Below are positions 8,171 through 16,244 of a stretch of 64,000 nt of DNA, piece after piece. The number at the start of each line of letters is the position of its first letter. Within the stretch, counting starts at the first letter, position 1. This DNA is from Bog-473 sp963783245 (GTDB taxonomy: Bacteria > Actinomycetota > Acidimicrobiia > Acidimicrobiales > RAAP-2): NCBI GenBank assembly GCA_963783245.1, contig CAWAMS010000006.1:62001-126000 (forward strand). The letters are read 5' to 3'. Position numbers and translations under genes: made by a program. Under the pieces are notes generated by a model that saw nothing but the letters and a program-made list of their open reading frames with translations, searched no databases and was not told where the DNA came from.

Positions 8171-9511
8171 TCATAGGCCCAGTGGAACCCAATCGACCCC
8201 GTTGCTGGTGTGCCACAAGCCAACGCCGTAGGCGCAGATCCAACCCTGCGTGGCGCTGATGAAGGTGATATTGCCCTGCCCGCTGCTGCGTATCCCCTCC
8301 GACTCGAGATCGGGCACCGCCACCCAGGAGCGCCCACCGTCGGAGGTCTTGTACATCGCGTTACCCATGGGCTTGAGCCAGGCCGTCGTCGGCGCGGCAA
8401 CGGCCAGGTTCTTGTGCCCGATCGAGAAAGGCGCGACGTAGCCAGCCAGTGGAAGCGTGTTCGGTTCCGACGCCGGCGGTGGTGGCGTACCCAGGCCTGT
8501 CGCCGATGCGGTCAGTGCCCAGGTCAGGCCCCCGTTGCTCGATCGGTAGAGATCCTTCGACTGGGAGCCCCCGGATCCCTGGCTCCCGCAGAGGAGCCAC
8601 AGGTCATCGGTGCTCGATGCCGCGACCTCGGCGCCGAGGTCGAAGGCACCCGCACACGGGACCGGGAGTTCTCGCCACGTCCGGCCACCGTCGCTCGTAT
8701 AGGACAATCCGATGGAACCACCATCGGTCGGAAGATTGGAGGTCAGAACATAGGAATGCAATGAGGTGATGCGCGCCAGCTCCACTGAGTGGAGCTCGAC
8801 GGGACCGTTCACCGCCGCGAATCCCCCGGGGCCGGTTGCCTGCCACGACAAACCCCCATCGGCCGACTGTTCGGTCTGCAGCGCACAAGGTCTCGGCGCG
8901 AAGGCATCGCAATCCCCCGTCACGGCCCACACATTCGCCCCGATCGCACTCACGTCGAAGACAGTTGGTCCGATCGGCGCCCGGCTCCATGACGTGCCGC
9001 TATTCACGCTGACCCACAACGGCACGGACCCGCCGGAGGCATCGGGCGCGCCGCCCCAGAGGTACCCATGGGTTCCCACGAACTCAATCTGGCCAGGGAA
9101 TCCGGCTCGCTCCCCGTAGCCCGCCGGCAGGGAGTCATTTCCGACGTGCCAGGTGTCGCCCCCATCGGTCGACAACGCGAGAAGAGCGGCTCCCCGGTGC
9201 GCAGCCAAGGCAAATCCATCTTCTGGGCTGGTGAAGACAACGTTGAGAAGAGCCGTCGTGGGAACGGCCGTGCCGACGGTCAGCGGGCCCTTGACTGCGT
9301 CGAACGCATAGGTCGTCTCCACGGCAGTGAGGTGAACGTTCGAGGATCGGGTGGCGATGAACCCACTGAGGGCACCGAAGACGACGACACACGCCGCGGC
9401 GAGAAGTGCCGTTCGGCGCCGGGCGCGCATGGACGCAGCGCGGCGCAACACACTTGCCAGCTCGCCCGCTGACGGAGAAGGCGGGGCCGGATCATCGAGA
9501 TGCTCGAACAT
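8171..9511 (-). CDS. Membrane-anchored BNR/Ycf48-like repeat protein, coupled to an ECF sigma factor
   Basis: 446 aa. About 40 cytoplasmic residues (FEHLDDPAPPSPSAGELASVL, then an Arg-rich stretch) precede a single membrane helix (ALLAAACVVVFGALSGFIA). A large extracellular part follows with repeated Asp-box-like motifs: STDGGDTWHV, SVNSGTSWSR, SADGGLSWQA, TSDGGRTWRE, SSNGGLTWAL and TSDGGRSWVA. These mark a sialidase/Ycf48-type propeller. ATG 9511 has a full AAGGAGGTGA site and lies inside the end of the sigma gene (20-nt overlap). The short inner tail plus outer domain make a non-classical anti-sigma or sensor plausible; no zinc motif is seen. Confidence 0.75.
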   Translation of the reverse strand: MFEHLDDPAPPSPSAGELASVLRRAASMRARRRTALLAAACVVVFGALSGFIATRSSNVHLTAVETTYAFDAVKGPLTVGTAVPTTALLNVVFTSPEDGFALAAHRGAALLALSTDGGDTWHVGNDSLPAGYGERAGFPGQIEFVGTHGYLWGGAPDASGGSVPLWVSVNSGTSWSRAPIGPTVFDVSAIGANVWAVTGDCDAFAPRPCALQTEQSADGGLSWQATGPGGFAAVNGPVELHSVELARITSLHSYVLTSNLPTDGGSIGLSYTSDGGRTWRELPVPCAGAFDLGAEVAASSTDDLWLLCGSQGSGGSQSKDLYRSSNGGLTWALTASATGLGTPPPPASEPNTLPLAGYVAPFSIGHKNLAVAAPTTAWLKPMGNAMYKTSDGGRSWVAVPDLESEGIRSSGQGNITFISATQGWICAYGVGLWHTSNGVDWVPLGL

Positions 9512-10079
9512 CCCCCTCACCTCCTTCCTGGTACTCGGAAAGATGTCTCCGCAGCGCAGCGAGCCCTCGCGCACAATGGCTTTTCACGGTTCCCTCGGAA
9601 CAGCGCATGACGACGGCCACATCGGCTTCGCTGAAGTCCGCCAGGTAGCGCAGGACCACCGCCTCGCGTTGACGGCGGGGCAGGCGTCGGAGACCGGCCA
9701 CCAGATCCCCACGCTCTCCGATGTGGGGATCGACGAGACCGAGAGGACGGTTGAGGCTCGGCGACGTGCGGCCGCGCCGCCGGATGCGGTCAATGGCCAG
9801 ATTGGAGGCCACCCGGGTGATCCAACCCTCCGGGCGCTCCTCGAGGCGATTCCAACGAAGGGCTGCCCTGGCCAGGGCCTCCTGGGCCACGTCTTCGGCA
9901 TCTCCACGGTCCCCCAGCATCCGAAATGCCACCCGATAGGCGAGTTGGTAGAGGCGCTCGAAGGCGAGGTCGAAACCGGTCGGACCGGCGGACAGGAGAG
10001 CCTTGCGGATCACGGCGACGTCTCGCTCATCTGGTTCCCCGCCTCTCGCCACCACAACGGCGTGACTACTGATGCTCAT
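9492..10079 (-). CDS. RNA polymerase sigma factor, ECF subfamily
   Basis: 195 aa. The region 2 pattern is FERLYQLAYRVAFRMLGDRGDAEDVAQEAL...RWITRVASNLAIDRIRR-like, and region 4 reads LPRRQREAVVLRYLADFSEADVAVVMRCSEGTVKSHCARGL. Both are standard for group-4 (ECF) sigma factors, probably of the SigE/SigM type. It binds core RNA polymerase and directs it to stress or envelope promoters. The downstream membrane protein overlaps its 3' end, so the pair is a coupled operon. AACC and CGTA boxes 16 nt apart, just before the start, could be an autoregulated promoter (weak). Confidence 0.9.
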   Translation of the reverse strand: MSISSHAVVVARGGEPDERDVAVIRKALLSAGPTGFDLAFERLYQLAYRVAFRMLGDRGDAEDVAQEALARAALRWNRLEERPEGWITRVASNLAIDRIRRRGRTSPSLNRPLGLVDPHIGERGDLVAGLRRLPRRQREAVVLRYLADFSEADVAVVMRCSEGTVKSHCARGLAALRRHLSEYQEGGEGDVRASR

Positions 10080-10154
10080 CCACCTGAATTACGCCGGGGA
10101 AGCCTCCGAGGTTGTCATGAAAAGGGATCTACCGGCGCGAACGACCTCAGGCTC

Positions 10155-10619
10155 TCAGGCGTAGACGAGGTCGTCGATATCGGGCTCGCGGCCCGACGCG
10201 ACCATGAGCTTCGAGCCGGGGCGGAAACGGACGAGATCGAGGATGAGCTCTGCGACCTGTTCGGGGTTGTAGTGACGCTCCAGCGTCGCCCGGTCCTCGG
10301 CGCTGAAGCTCGTCGGCGCGGTGAGAAAGGCGTTGGCCAATCGCAGTACGATCTGCTGACGCTCGGGGAGGTCGCTGTTCGCCGGATCCTCGAGATGACC
10401 GACCATCGTCTCGTCGAAGCCACGGTCGATCGCGGCGCGTAAGCGGAGGTTGCTGCAGAGGCTGCAGTGCGACAGGCGGCCGCTGAGGATCCGCAGGAGT
10501 TCTCTCGTGACGAGATCGACTGCGCCAGGGTACGCAACCGCCATGAAGTTGGCCTGGGCCGCGGCGAGAGCCGGTGCGACCTCCTCGAGTGTGACGTCCG
10601 TGCGGGCAACGCTGCTCAT
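10155..10619 (-). CDS. Carboxymuconolactone decarboxylase/AhpD-like protein
   Basis: 154 aa. The core reads RELLRILSGRLSHCSLCSNLRLRAAIDRGF, the AhpD-like helix pair with a CxxC (CSLC) redox motif. LPERQQIVLRLANAFL and the second helical half follow. AhpD-like proteins are alkylhydroperoxidase-type thiol peroxidase partners. It starts 1 nt after the stop of a second AhpD-like gene, so both are in one operon and may form a hetero-oligomer. Confidence 0.8.
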   Translation of the reverse strand: MSSVARTDVTLEEVAPALAAAQANFMAVAYPGAVDLVTRELLRILSGRLSHCSLCSNLRLRAAIDRGFDETMVGHLEDPANSDLPERQQIVLRLANAFLTAPTSFSAEDRATLERHYNPEQVAELILDLVRFRPGSKLMVASGREPDIDDLVYA

Positions 10620-10620
10620 C

Positions 10621-11097
10621 TCACCAACTTCCTGCGCCGAGCGTAAGCCGGGCGCGTTGTGTCGTCTCGAACAGGCCGCATGCGTACGTGAGCACCAGAA
10701 AACCCCCTTGCCCCACGGCGTCGATCACTCGATCCGCCTCCTCGTCCGAGACACTCTGCGCGTCGATGAGCAGCAGTTCGGCGTAGCCGAGGCACGCACG
10801 GGCCTGATCGGAGAAACGGGCGTCCGTCGGCCACTGCGCCAGCGCGCGCACCACATCCTCCTGCAGTCCGTCGGCCACCGCTTCGGGGGTGCGATGCACC
10901 AGTGCCGCCTCGCATCCGAGCAGCTGGGCGATACGCAGGCGGCAGAGCTCGAGGAGCAGCGGGGCGATGGCCTCTTGCTGCCAAAGCGCCGTCTCGATAT
11001 CGGCCAGAGCGGCGGCGTAACGGGGACGCTGGCTCACGATCCACTCGAAGCTCCCTGGTTCCGCTTCATCCGTCACCAACTGGTCGCTGCGTGGCAC
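10621..11097 (-). CDS. AhpD-like protein lacking the CxxC motif
   Basis: About 158 aa from the GTG at 11097, which has GGGAGG 8 nt upstream. The motif LLELCRLRIAQLLGCEAALVHRTPEAV aligns with the AhpD signature, but the second Cys is replaced (GCEAAL instead of GCxxC). The fold resembles carboxymuconolactone decarboxylase proteins, and the thiol-redox chemistry may be lost or supplied by the neighbour at 10155-10619. The two genes are 1 nt apart. Followed upstream by a cupin-like gene in the same direction. Confidence 0.72.
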   Translation of the reverse strand: MPRSDQLVTDEAEPGSFEWIVSQRPRYAAALADIETALWQQEAIAPLLLELCRLRIAQLLGCEAALVHRTPEAVADGLQEDVVRALAQWPTDARFSDQARACLGYAELLLIDAQSVSDEEADRVIDAVGQGGFLVLTYACGLFETTQRARLTLGAGSW

Positions 11098-11166
11098 TGT
11101 CACTGCCTCCCAATTTACCACCGGCCCCACCGAACGACCGTGTGACCAGCACGCCAGAGGCCCGAT

Positions 11167-11718
11167 TTAGAACCACTCCAGAGCTTTGGCGCTGAAGCTC
11201 TTGATCTCCTCGCGTGTGGCGTCTCGCCCTTGCCCTGAGGTCCAGGAGCTCTCATCTCGATAGCACACGGTCAATGTCGGAAGGTCGAGCCACGAACACC
11301 GAATGGCCGTCACGGTCCCCGGTTGTTGCCGACTCGCATGGAGCTCGTGGGCGAGCTGGAGGTACGTACTGCCTTCGGGAAACGTGGTCGCTGTCGAGGA
11401 CAACCTCACCGTGTCCGACTGCCGATCGACCTCGGCCCCAGGGGGGTACCGGAAACGTACATGTTCATCGCCTGCCGGGTCCTCTTCGTAGCGGGTGTTG
11501 GTCATCTCACCGGCAATGATCGTGGAGGCGAAGTCATACGGGTGGTCGTGGATCGGCGGTTCCCCGACGCAGTATGTCGGGTCCCAGACATGCAGTCGGT
11601 GTTCCCGCCGGTCGTCGAGACGCAGGCTCATGAGCCCGATCTCCTGCATCCTCCAGGGGAAGTCCTCGGCGTGCTGCAGCAGCGTGAGGACCAGGGCCTT
11701 GCTCAGCGTCTCGCTCAT
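11167..11718 (-). CDS. Cupin-like metal-binding protein
   Basis: 183 aa from ATG 11718, which has GGGAGGA 5 nt upstream. The central motif PPIHDHPYDFASTIIAGEMTN carries the H-x-H pair of a cupin or cysteine-dioxygenase-like barrel, and LQLAHELHAS offers a second His cluster. The protein begins with an amphipathic helix and ends in TREEIKSFSAKALEWF. It is probably a small non-haem-metal protein, with substrate unknown. It leads the operon with the two AhpD-like genes (69-nt gap). Confidence 0.6.
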   Translation of the reverse strand: MSETLSKALVLTLLQHAEDFPWRMQEIGLMSLRLDDRREHRLHVWDPTYCVGEPPIHDHPYDFASTIIAGEMTNTRYEEDPAGDEHVRFRYPPGAEVDRQSDTVRLSSTATTFPEGSTYLQLAHELHASRQQPGTVTAIRCSWLDLPTLTVCYRDESSWTSGQGRDATREEIKSFSAKALEWF

Positions 11719-11772
11719 GCATCCTCCCGGGTCACGGTTGGACGGCCCGCCCAACCCCTAAATCACATCACT

Positions 11773-11821
11773 GTCATTTGCCCGGGTCAAGGGGTCTCTT
11801 GCGCTGCCCTCCGCAAATGAC
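11773..11821. promoter_or_regulatory. Long-spaced inverted repeat in a divergent promoter region
   Basis: GTCATTTGC (11773-11781) and GCAAATGAC (11813-11821) are perfect 9-bp arms 31 nt apart. They lie between the cupin gene (start 11718, minus) and the secreted propeller gene (start 11898, plus). This fits paired operator half-sites or a looped regulator site. Confidence 0.35.
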
Positions 11822-11897
11822 GAGCTGTTTGGAAGAACCCCCGTGCTACCTGCGAGAACTATGCGATCATGAGAGGGTCGACCTGGGAGGGAGCGCG

Positions 11898-13175
11898 GTG
11901 TTGGGGAGACTTCACACATGTGGTCGGTTGCTGGGGGTCGAGGCCCTGGCGGTGGCTTTCATCGCCGGCAGCCTGATCGGATTCATGGGTGGCGAGCCGG
12001 CAGGCGCCGCCAACTCGACCGTCGGCGGTACGTGCGGGTTCCATCTGGGCGCGCCACTGGTGACGGGTTCGGCGGGGTCCGCGGGGCTCGAGTTCCTCGT
12101 CTACCCGGCCAACCCATCCCAGGTGTGCCAGGTCCGGGTGACCGCTCAGGCTTCGCTCAGTCCGGTCTCGGGTGGTCGCTATACCAACGTCATCCACAAT
12201 CCGTCGAGCGAGATCCTCACCTTGGATTTCACGGGTGGACCCCTCCCGCTCGGGATCCTCTGGCTGTGGAGCCCTCACTGCGCCGACCCGGTCACGCCGG
12301 GGATCTTCACCTTGACCGTCGACGGCCAGTCGTCGTCGAGCGGCCCGCAGTCGGCGCCATCGTGCTTCCCCGACTTGGGCGGCAGCTCTTCGTTGGGCTT
12401 TGACTTCATCGATCCCGCGGACGCCTACGTGGCGGTCGGGATGGCTGCCACCACAGACGGCCACGGGTACTGGGGCGTCTATGCCAGTGGAGCGGACGTC
12501 GTGGCCAAAGGTGACGCCGTCACTGCGGGACTGTTACCGCCACTCAACCGGCCCGTGGTGGGGGTGACGGCCGACCCGGCCGGTCACGGCTACTGGATCG
12601 ACACGGCCGACGGAGGGGTGTTCAGCTTTGGCGGCGCGGCCTTCCATGGTTCGCTCGGCGCCGTGCACCTCAATGCGCCGGTCGTGGGCATGGCCGCCAC
12701 GCCCGACGGTGGGGGCTACTGGCTGGTCGCCGCCGACGGCGGTGTCTTTTCCTTCGGTGATGCGGCCTTCCATGGCTCGCTCGGCGCCGTGCACCTCAAT
12801 GCGCCGGTCGTGGGCATGGCCGCCACGCCCGACGGTGGGGGCTACTGGCTGGTCGCCGCCGACGGCGGTGTCTTTTCCTTCGGTGATGCGGCCTTCCATG
12901 GTTCGCTCGGCGGCGTGCACCTCAATGCGCCGGTCGTGGGCATGGCCGCCACGCCCGACGGTGGGGGCTACTGGCTGGCTGCCTATGACGGAGGAGTGTT
13001 CAGCTTCGGCGATGCTCCCTTCGAAGGCTCGGCGGGTGGCCTCTCTCTCGCCGCACCGGTGTTCGCCATGGCCCCGACGCCTTCGGGCCACGGCTACTGG
13101 CTGCTCGGCGGCGACGGCGGCATCTTTACCTACGGAGACGCCGGCTTCTTCGGTTCGGTCCCTCTGACCGGTTGA
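11898..13175 (+). CDS. Secreted protein with C-terminal six-repeat GYW propeller module
   Basis: 425 aa. GTG 11898 is preceded by GGGAGG; the longer open frame upstream has no site. A signal-like helix (GVEALAVAFIAGSLIGFM) leads to a Cys-containing head of about 110 residues with no recognised family. From about residue 174 there are six repeats of about 42 aa, each built around GYW(L/I)xxxDGGVFSFGDAxFxGS followed by a NAPVVGMAATPDGG-like strand. Repeats 3-5 are almost identical at DNA level. Six repeats of this length would close a six-bladed beta-propeller (inference). The role is probably surface or extracellular binding. Confidence 0.75.
   Translation: MLGRLHTCGRLLGVEALAVAFIAGSLIGFMGGEPAGAANSTVGGTCGFHLGAPLVTGSAGSAGLEFLVYPANPSQVCQVRVTAQASLSPVSGGRYTNVIHNPSSEILTLDFTGGPLPLGILWLWSPHCADPVTPGIFTLTVDGQSSSSGPQSAPSCFPDLGGSSSLGFDFIDPADAYVAVGMAATTDGHGYWGVYASGADVVAKGDAVTAGLLPPLNRPVVGVTADPAGHGYWIDTADGGVFSFGGAAFHGSLGAVHLNAPVVGMAATPDGGGYWLVAADGGVFSFGDAAFHGSLGAVHLNAPVVGMAATPDGGGYWLVAADGGVFSFGDAAFHGSLGGVHLNAPVVGMAATPDGGGYWLAAYDGGVFSFGDAPFEGSAGGLSLAAPVFAMAPTPSGHGYWLLGGDGGIFTYGDAGFFGSVPLTG
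12642..13019 (+). repeat. Three tandem 126-bp coding repeats
   Basis: Units at 12642-12767, 12768-12893 and 12894-13019. The first two are nearly identical; the third diverges in its second half. They encode three 42-residue repeats of the propeller module. The near-identity suggests recent duplication or gene conversion. Confidence 0.9.
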
Positions 13176-13189
13176 AGTAGTCTCGCTGC

Positions 13190-13276
13190 CGGGTCGTTAC
13201 TGGCGCTGAGGTGGAGCACCACCGTGGAGCGACCTGGTGGCGACGACCACGACATGCCGTGCGCCTGGGCGATTCC
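13190..13276 (+). promoter_or_regulatory. ZTP (pfl) riboswitch upstream of folD
   Basis: The leader contains the conserved pfl-motif elements in order: GGGTCG (13191-13196), ACTGGCGC (13199-13206), a small GGTG-gag-CACC hairpin, GGAGCGACCT closing the first stem, and the 3' CCGTGCGCCTGGGCGA (13258-13273). The GGCG and CGCC segments can form the pseudoknot. This class binds ZTP/ZMP, which accumulates when 10-formyl-THF is short, and turns on folate and purine genes. folD is a classic target. Its ribosome-binding site follows 12 nt later, so control of either translation or termination is possible. Confidence 0.85.
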
Positions 13277-13295
13277 ATCGACCCAAGGAGCGACA

Positions 13296-14177
13296 ATGGC
13301 ACTGCATCCCGGCGCTCAGAGAATGGATGGCGCAGCGCTCTCCCGCGAAATCCTTGAAGAATGTCGACGACGGGCGTCCACGTTTACTGAGCGAGTTGGA
13401 CGACGACCCTGCCTGGCGGCCGTGCTCGTCGGGCATGATCCCGCCTCGGTCACGTACGTCAAAATGAAGCAGGCACGCTGCGACGACGTCGGTATCGCAT
13501 CCGTGGTGCACGAGTTCCCCGAGACCGTGACAACCGAAGAGCTCGTCGCAGCCATTGAGAAACTCTCCGCCGACGGGCAGATCGACGGGATTCTCCTCCA
13601 GCATCCGGTTCCCGAGTCGATTGACGAGCGGGCGGCTTTCGAAGCGATTGCTCCGCCCAAAGATGTCGACGGGGTCACCACGCACTCCTTCGCTTCGATG
13701 GCTTTCGGGCTTCCCGGGTTCGCTTCGTGCACCCCCGGTGGCATCATGCGCCTGCTCGAGGCGTATGACGTCGATCCCGCGGGGAAGCATGGCGTCGTGA
13801 TTGGTCGGAGCCCGATTCTTGGAAAGCCGATCGGGATGCTCCTTCTCGGCCGAGACGCCACGGTCACCTACTGCCACTCTCGCACGAAGGACCTTCCCGC
13901 GATCGTTCGCACGGCAGACATTGTGGTGGCGGCGGTGGGGCGGCCACGCTTTGTGCAGGGCGACTGGATCAAACCGGGGGCCGTGGTCATCGACGCGGGT
14001 TACAGCAACGGCAATGTCGGCGACGTCGACTTCTCCGAGGCAGCTTCGGTGGCCGGCTTCATCACTCCTGTTCCCGGAGGGGTCGGACCGATGACCATTG
14101 CCGTCCTACTCGAGCAGACTATCCGGGCGGCCGAGCAGCAGTGTTCCGTTGCGACTGCGGGACGGCACGAGCTCTGA
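13296..14177 (+). CDS. folD: Bifunctional methylene-THF dehydrogenase / methenyl-THF cyclohydrolase
   Basis: 293 aa. ATG 13296 follows AAGGAG; earlier in-frame starts fall inside the riboswitch. Motifs include SVTYVKMKQ with the catalytic Lys, KDVDGVT, GRSPILGKPIG of the NADP site and the closing PGGVGPMTI. The usual QLPLP segment reads QHPVP, seen in a FolD subgroup. The enzyme interconverts 5,10-methylene- and 10-formyl-tetrahydrofolate for purine and fMet synthesis. Regulation by the upstream ZTP riboswitch matches this role. Note the possible use of an alternative cofactor or loss of one activity because of the QHPVP variation. Confidence 0.95.
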   Translation: MALHPGAQRMDGAALSREILEECRRRASTFTERVGRRPCLAAVLVGHDPASVTYVKMKQARCDDVGIASVVHEFPETVTTEELVAAIEKLSADGQIDGILLQHPVPESIDERAAFEAIAPPKDVDGVTTHSFASMAFGLPGFASCTPGGIMRLLEAYDVDPAGKHGVVIGRSPILGKPIGMLLLGRDATVTYCHSRTKDLPAIVRTADIVVAAVGRPRFVQGDWIKPGAVVIDAGYSNGNVGDVDFSEAASVAGFITPVPGGVGPMTIAVLLEQTIRAAEQQCSVATAGRHEL

Positions 14178-14254
14178 CGCCGTCCCATCCCCCTCCCCCC
14201 GCCTTTAAGATTCTGGGGAAGATCAGCTCGCTCTTGGTGCAAGGAGAATCCGGA

Positions 14255-14626
14255 ATGACCAAGTCTTCGTGGGTATCCGCCGTCCTTCGAGTCGACAAAC
14301 CGTGGGGACACGAAGAGCATTTCGCGCTCGTCGAAGGTCGTTACTGCGGAAAGGCGTTGCACATCACTGCGGGTCACGCGCTCTCGCTGCAATATCACGA
14401 ACGGAAAGAGGAGACAGTCGCCGTGCAGTCGGGCCGACTTCACTTCGAGGTGGGTCCTCCCGATGCCCCGCTGGAGTCGTTCGAGCTTCTCCCCGGCGAA
14501 GCTGTCCATCTGCGTCCCGGCACCCGTCACCGCATGACAGCTCTGGAGGACACGGTCGTTCTCGAGGCGAGCACCACTGAGCTCGATGACGTCGTGCGTC
14601 TCGAAGATCGCTACGACCGCGTCTGA
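14255..14626 (+). CDS. Cupin-domain protein (phosphomannose isomerase type II-like)
   Basis: 123 aa from ATG 14255 with AAGGAG upstream. The sequence DKPWGHEEHFALVEGRYCGKALHI, LQYHERKEETVAVQSGRL and LPGEAVHLRPGTRHRM is the single-cupin pattern of the C-terminal half of mannose-6-phosphate isomerase/GDP-mannose pyrophosphorylase. The metal ligands are in HERKEE and the late His. It could be a sugar-phosphate isomerase or a sugar sensor; the substrate is not clear. It follows folD by 77 nt and may share its transcript. Confidence 0.75.
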   Translation: MTKSSWVSAVLRVDKPWGHEEHFALVEGRYCGKALHITAGHALSLQYHERKEETVAVQSGRLHFEVGPPDAPLESFELLPGEAVHLRPGTRHRMTALEDTVVLEASTTELDDVVRLEDRYDRV

Positions 14627-14657
14627 GAGAGGCTCCTTCGATCGGACTGCACCGCGG

Positions 14658-15518
14658 TTACTTCACGACGGCGGCACAGGCAGTGAACGACCCATGAGCG
14701 GCGACGTAGGTCGTGTCGTACTGTCCGGGAGGTTCGACCCATACGTGCCCCGACGAATCGTATTCCAGCACGTAGTGCGTCGTATCGAACGGTTGGTCCA
14801 AAAACGGACCACCGTTCTTCGACGTCAGCAGCGGCGCGAAGTTGTGGGAGTAGGTTGCGGCACTCCAGGGTGCCGGTGGCACAGGGTTGGTGTTGGACTG
14901 CGCGTCGTAGGCGGAGATGGCGACTCCGAGGTCCTTGAAGTCTGATTGGCATTGCGGCACCAACACCGACGCCGGCACGGTCGGCGTGAGGTTCACGCTC
15001 GAAGGCAGGACGGAATCCACTCGTCCGCGCTGGGCCCCCCTGATGATGGTGATCGCCGCTTCGACGGCCTGCGCCCCACCCTGGACGCCCTCGAATACCT
15101 GCGCGTCATTGGAGGAGCGAATGCCGGTCATGCACTCACTGAAGCTCTTTACCGTCGCGAGAAGGAAGTACCGGTACTCCCGCTTCAGGACCGGCTGGGG
15201 AGGAAGCTTCCCGTCTGACGCAGAAGCAGCCGCACGCTTGAAGTTGTTGCAGTCCTGGAGTTCGACGCGCGCAGTCGTCGAGGCGTTCGCCGCATCCAAT
15301 CGTTTGCCATCGGCCAGGAACTGCTCCAAGAGGGGACGCCCGCTCTGCTGATACCAGTTCTCGAGTGTGGCGGAGGTCGACCCGCTCGCGGCGAGTACGG
15401 GAGGAGCGACCGCGATCACGGACACCATCAGCACCCAGAGGGCGCACATCACCGCGATCGCCGCTCTTCCTCTGAACAGGCCTCGCTCGTCGCCTGATGC
15501 CTGGATGCGTTCTGTCAT
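14658..15518 (-). CDS. Secreted protein of unknown function
   Basis: 286 aa from ATG 15518 with GGAGGAAGG before it. One N-terminal hydrophobic segment (AAIAVMCALWVLMVSVIAVAPPVLA) with an AxA-type end is a signal peptide. The mature part is helical (LENWYQQSGRPLLEQFLADGKRLDA) with several Cys residues, and it contains the folded segment FEGVQGGAQAVEAAITIIRGA. No family is recognised. A helical secreted protein might bind a surface or a partner. It converges with the cupin gene. Confidence 0.55.
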   Translation of the reverse strand: MTERIQASGDERGLFRGRAAIAVMCALWVLMVSVIAVAPPVLAASGSTSATLENWYQQSGRPLLEQFLADGKRLDAANASTTARVELQDCNNFKRAAASASDGKLPPQPVLKREYRYFLLATVKSFSECMTGIRSSNDAQVFEGVQGGAQAVEAAITIIRGAQRGRVDSVLPSSVNLTPTVPASVLVPQCQSDFKDLGVAISAYDAQSNTNPVPPAPWSAATYSHNFAPLLTSKNGGPFLDQPFDTTHYVLEYDSSGHVWVEPPGQYDTTYVAAHGSFTACAAVVK

Positions 15519-15690
15519 GCCGGGCCTTCCTCCGTCCGTCCCATCGGGCGCCCACGAGCCGATCATCGGTCAGCAGGTCCCGTGGAACATTGTCCCGGTT
15601 GGCGGTAAAGGCGGGGTAAGTCGATGCGGGGATGTGACCACCCTCGGGAGAAAGGAATCCGTGGGCGGCTCTCCGTCGGTGGCGCGGATC

Positions 15691-16137
15691 CTATGTTGCT
15701 GAGGCGTTCAAGGCTGCCGCGATGTCGTCAATCGCCGCCTGCTCGGATTCGCTCACTTCTACCCCATGCTCGCGGTGAGCAGCGGCGACCTTGTGCGAGA
15801 GGGTCACGATGAACTGGCGGTACTCTTCGACCTCTTCCGGCGTGGCCTTCGTCCGCAGCAGGGCGACCGAATCACGGAGGTGCTGCAGTCCCTGTTGCTT
15901 GAGCTCTTCGGGAGAGTGATAGTGCGTGTGATCCCGCTCGGGTTTCGCCGCAACGATCGCATCGAGGAGTTCGCTCTTGCCGTGCTGTTGGCGTGCCTCT
16001 CCGTAGGCCTTCGCCATGGCGATCGTCTCGCGAAACGAGCCACCTCGTTGGGCAGTGACCACGATCATTCCGGCACTCGGTGGTGCTTCGAGGACCAGCT
16101 GCCACTCCTCCGCCGTGAAATCAGATTTCGAGGTCAT
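15691..16137 (-). CDS. Conserved hypothetical cytosolic protein
   Basis: 148 aa from ATG 16137 with GGAGA upstream. The protein is charged and helical: DFTAEEWQLVLEAPPSAGMIVVTAQRGG, then LLDAIVAAKPERDHTHYHSPEELKQQG, and a C-terminal helix with EHGVEVSESEQAAIDDIAAAL. The HTHYH segment could bind metal. The pattern resembles small proteins found in diverse bacteria without assigned function. I cannot name it. Confidence 0.6.
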   Translation of the reverse strand: MTSKSDFTAEEWQLVLEAPPSAGMIVVTAQRGGSFRETIAMAKAYGEARQQHGKSELLDAIVAAKPERDHTHYHSPEELKQQGLQHLRDSVALLRTKATPEEVEEYRQFIVTLSHKVAAAHREHGVEVSESEQAAIDDIAAALNASAT

Positions 16138-16244
16138 CGTCAGTCTCCGCTCTCCGACAGCCGCCCACTCTCTTCCATCTACGCACCGTAGCGTGTGGTA
16201 CCGCATCCCGGTGCCGCAACGCCGAGTCGTGGAAGGCTGAGACC

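Noticed and set aside
12642..13019. Possible CRISPR or satellite array
   Set aside because: Spacing is exactly 126 bp in frame and encodes a 42-aa protein repeat; no spacers are present. The same applies to 20215-20718 and the 48-bp units at 31128-31320.
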